Shown piece after piece: positions 62,131 to 64,000 of a stretch of DNA of 64,000 bases. Made by a program: the position numbers and the translations under genes. Source of the DNA: PGYR01 sp034670025 (GTDB lineage: Bacteria; Bacteroidota; Ignavibacteria; Kapaibacteriales; UBA2268); the NCBI GenBank assembly GCA_034670025.1, contig JAXMOE010000007.1, positions 30,473 to 94,472 on the forward strand. The letters are read 5' to 3'. Within the stretch, counting starts at the first letter, position 1. Every line of letters starts with the position of its first letter. The notes beneath the pieces were generated by a model. That model was not told the DNA's origin. It saw nothing but the letters and a program-made list of their open reading frames with translations, and ran no database searches.

Positions 62131-62202
62131 CAATAACATTAAAAGAATATAGGATTTAATTTAATATTACAAAATTGCACATCAAATAGAAACTCCATAG
62201 AA

Positions 62203-62258
62203 TGCACCTAATCAATGAGCAATTCATTGAAATTTTAATAACTAATTAAATAGGTGCA
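62203..62258. promoter_or_regulatory. Nested inverted repeats upstream of the excisionase-like gene
   Basis: Outer arms TGCACCTA (62203-62210) and TAGGTGCA (62251-62258); inner arms TCAATGA (62212-62218) and TCATTGA (62224-62230) with a 5-bp centre. The outer right arm ends 2 bp before the ATG at 62261. It may be an operator, or a hairpin that covers the ribosome site. Confidence 0.5.
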
Positions 62259-62260
62259 AA

Positions 62261-62455
62261 ATGCAAAAGCATTCCAAAACAATACTCACGATAAATGAGC
62301 TTTCAGAAAAGCTTAAGTTATCTCACACAACAATATGGCGACTTAGAAGATCTGGAGAAATTCCTTTCTTTAAGGCAGGTAAATCTGTACTCTTTGATTA
62401 TGAAGAAGTCCTAGAAAGTTTAAAGAAGTCTAGTCATTTTGGAAGCCATAAATGA
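62261..62455 (+). CDS. Helix-turn-helix protein, excisionase (Xis) type
   Basis: 64 residues, MerR/excisionase HTH_17 pattern: LTINELSEKLKLSHTTIWRL, RRSGEIPFFKAGKSVLFDYE, EVLESLKKS. Such proteins bind the element ends and direct excision, or regulate element genes. Its stop codon overlaps the ATG of the next gene (ATGA). Confidence 0.85.
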   Translation: MQKHSKTILTINELSEKLKLSHTTIWRLRRSGEIPFFKAGKSVLFDYEEVLESLKKSSHFGSHK

Positions 62456-64000
62456 AAAATAGTCTATTTAAAGAAGGAGAATTTTGTACCAGTGTATTCA
62501 AATCTGTAATTGAATCTACTGGTAGAACATTCAAAGGTGAAGGACATTACAATGTACCTTGCATATCAAGTATACCAATACTTGTTACTAAGGATGATAA
62601 TGAATTATATTGTTATAAAATTGGCGAAACGACTTACAATTATCAAGACCTTTTAAAAGTGTTTATTGGAACGGACAATGTAAATGAAGCTATTGCATTT
62701 TTCTGTACTGAATACTATGAAGGTTGTTTACGATTAGTTAGCTTTTTCAAAGCACCTATTACTAATATATATAAGACTAAAGATTTTGATATAATTGATT
62801 CTATAAAGTCCATCAGGGATGAAATTAGGAATAAGCCGATAATAAATGAAATTAGAACTGGCTCAAAAGAATTAAAAAATAAGATGCTAGACTACTATAT
62901 TTTCTCAGGAATTTATACTACTCGACGGAAAGAGAGTCTATTAAATTATTCTGGACTGATTTGTTTGGATTTAGATGAAATAGCTAATCCAGACAAACTC
63001 AAGAATAAGATAATAGACTTATCTATCCCTCTTGTAGCAGTTTTTACTTCACCATCTGGAAATGGATTAAAAGTAGTATTAAAAAGTTGTTCTGACCATG
63101 AAAAACACTTAGACTACTTTCATTATTACGAAAAACTATTAAAAAATGAGTTAGGTATTATAATTGACCCATCAGGTAAAGATATTGCTAGGGCATGCTT
63201 TACATCTTATGACCCTAATCTGTATTTTATACACCCTGACTTTATTGACGAGATTGAATTACCAGAAAGTAGATCTGAACTGTTTTTAGACTTTGCTGAT
63301 AAATACATTCAAAACCTAAAGGATGGAGAGAAACACACCAAATTGACTAAGATTGCCTACCTAGCAGGTGGCTACTATGCGATGGGCATTGTTGGTGACG
63401 ATGAAACACGAGCTTTCTTGAAGAAAAGTATTGTTAATAGAGGAAACTTAGCAGACGTTGATTTAGCATTCAAAACAATAGATGATTGCTTTGAAAAAGG
63501 TAAAAGTGCTCCTGTTAGTAAAGAAGATATTGACAAATACTTATCACAATCAGAGAATAATTTTGATGCTATGGTCGATGATGTCAAACCACCATTCAAC
63601 CCAGAATACAAATTGGAGAATGTGGTTTATAGTGATTCACTATTCAATAGATTGCCAAGTATTTTGCAACGGCTAGTGAATAAAGTTAAGAATGATAATA
63701 ATCGCTCATCTCAACTTTACACTTTACTTATTCTCAGTTCTGGTATATTTCCAAATATAAGATTCAGCTATGCTAGTAGCTTACTTTCACTTAACTTGTC
63801 AAGCTTGACCTTAGCAGAGTCAGGATCAGGCAAAAGTGCCACAAACCTAGTTAGAGAATTGTTTATGGGAATAGATAAGGTAGATGGCAAACAAAAAAGT
63901 CTTATACTGTCAACCAATATCTCTGGAAGTGAGTTAATACACCGATTAGCGGTCAATGATGGATCAGTAATCTTATACGATACGGAAATATCGAGCTTTC
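62452..64000 (+). CDS. VirE_N / DUF3987-type replication protein (3' end outside window)
   Basis: Open frame of 516 codons to the window edge, starting at the ATG that overlaps the HTH gene stop. The N-terminal half has the VirE_N (BT4734-like) pattern: IRTGSKELKNKMLDYYIFSG, YSGLICLDLDEIANPDKLKN, VAVFTSPSGNGLKVVLKS, DPSGKDIARACFTSYDPNLY, a primase-related fold. A helical PriCT-like region follows, and then the DUF3987 helicase-like part with the P-loop LAESGSGKSATNLVRELF and Walker B-like SVILYDTEISSF. Such primase-helicase proteins serve replication or transfer of Bacteroidota mobile elements. Confidence 0.78.
   Translation, partial: MKNSLFKEGEFCTSVFKSVIESTGRTFKGEGHYNVPCISSIPILVTKDDNELYCYKIGETTYNYQDLLKVFIGTDNVNEAIAFFCTEYYEGCLRLVSFFKAPITNIYKTKDFDIIDSIKSIRDEIRNKPIINEIRTGSKELKNKMLDYYIFSGIYTTRRKESLLNYSGLICLDLDEIANPDKLKNKIIDLSIPLVAVFTSPSGNGLKVVLKSCSDHEKHLDYFHYYEKLLKNELGIIIDPSGKDIARACFTSYDPNLYFIHPDFIDEIELPESRSELFLDFADKYIQNLKDGEKHTKLTKIAYLAGGYYAMGIVGDDETRAFLKKSIVNRGNLADVDLAFKTIDDCFEKGKSAPVSKEDIDKYLSQSENNFDAMVDDVKPPFNPEYKLENVVYSDSLFNRLPSILQRLVNKVKNDNNRSSQLYTLLILSSGIFPNIRFSYASSLLSLNLSSLTLAESGSGKSATNLVRELFMGIDKVDGKQKSLILSTNISGSELIHRLAVNDGSVILYDTEISSF

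Noticed and set aside
60124..64000. Phage or defence island
   Set aside because: No capsid, terminase, restriction or other defence gene is visible in the part that lies within the window; only integration and replication functions can be supported.

Overview
The window reads as an AT-rich chromosome segment from the Bacteroidota/Chlorobiota side of the FCB group. At least four proteins end in type IX secretion (T9SS) type A C-terminal sorting domains, many lipoproteins carry acidic DDDD-like tails after the lipobox, and the mobile genes at the right end are of Bacteroidota type (arm-domain tyrosine recombinase, VirE_N/DUF3987 protein). Flagellar export genes (flhA, fliP, fliQ, fliR, flhB) occur in the same segment. 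T9SS cargo together with flagella points to an Ignavibacteria/Kapabacteria-like lineage rather than a classical gliding Bacteroidetes; this placement is inference.

Layout. 1-1.5 kb: end of flhA and a small J-domain gene. 1.8-4.7 kb: YgjP-type metallopeptidase, DUF2254 membrane protein, a lipoprotein. 4.7-10 kb: two divergent secreted proteins (a 1182-residue Ig/PKD-like repeat protein and a C-type-lectin-like protein), both T9SS cargo. 10.1-16.8 kb: an array, all on the minus strand, of orphan Rhs C-terminal tips. Each carries a different toxin-like end (two HExxH metallopeptidases, an alpha/beta hydrolase, an L,D-transpeptidase-like domain, a lost toxin whose NTF2-fold immunity gene survives) and most are followed by a lipoprotein or membrane protein placed as an immunity gene. 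No full-length Rhs gene is present. Two copies of a DUF559 nuclease gene with palindromic ends lie inside this array, and one is fused to a tip. 16.8-23 kb: a TetR-controlled TolC-MFP-RND efflux operon with a visible operator. 23-30.5 kb: pentapeptide-repeat protein, kelch-like T9SS protein, mnmA, a YidD-domain fusion with a PEGA lipoprotein, a DEDDh exonuclease and a crotonase. 30.6-32.4 kb: tandem duplicated DUF7282-like lipoproteins. 32.4-41.5 kb: housekeeping (DUF1801, NAD(P)-binding protein, MEMO-family protein, dapD, lon, ilvE, M49-like peptidase). 41.6-48.8 kb: metallophosphoesterase, a frameshifted lipoprotein, an ABM-fold protein, a cohesin/dockerin-like T9SS protein and another large T9SS protein. 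49.1-52.2 kb: fliP-fliQ-fliR-flhB behind a likely sigma-54 promoter. 52.3-59.6 kb: csbD, a secreted protein of unknown role between two copies of the polA 3' end, polA, plsY, an orphan sugar-type ABC permease, maf. 59.6-60.1 kb: interspersed palindromes. 60.1-64 kb: left end of an integrative element (integrase, unknown protein, excisionase-like HTH, VirE_N/DUF3987 protein running off the window).

The most unusual part is the 10.1-16.8 kb toxin-tip array. A 50-bp core encoding the Rhs motif around YYPFGMLMPERNW occurs five times at cassette boundaries. The DUF559 elements sit at the cassette joints, and one joint (DUF559 into Rhs) falls in an 11-bp stretch common to both partners. Several genes there and at 43.1 kb have single-base frameshifts, which may be real decay or assembly errors.
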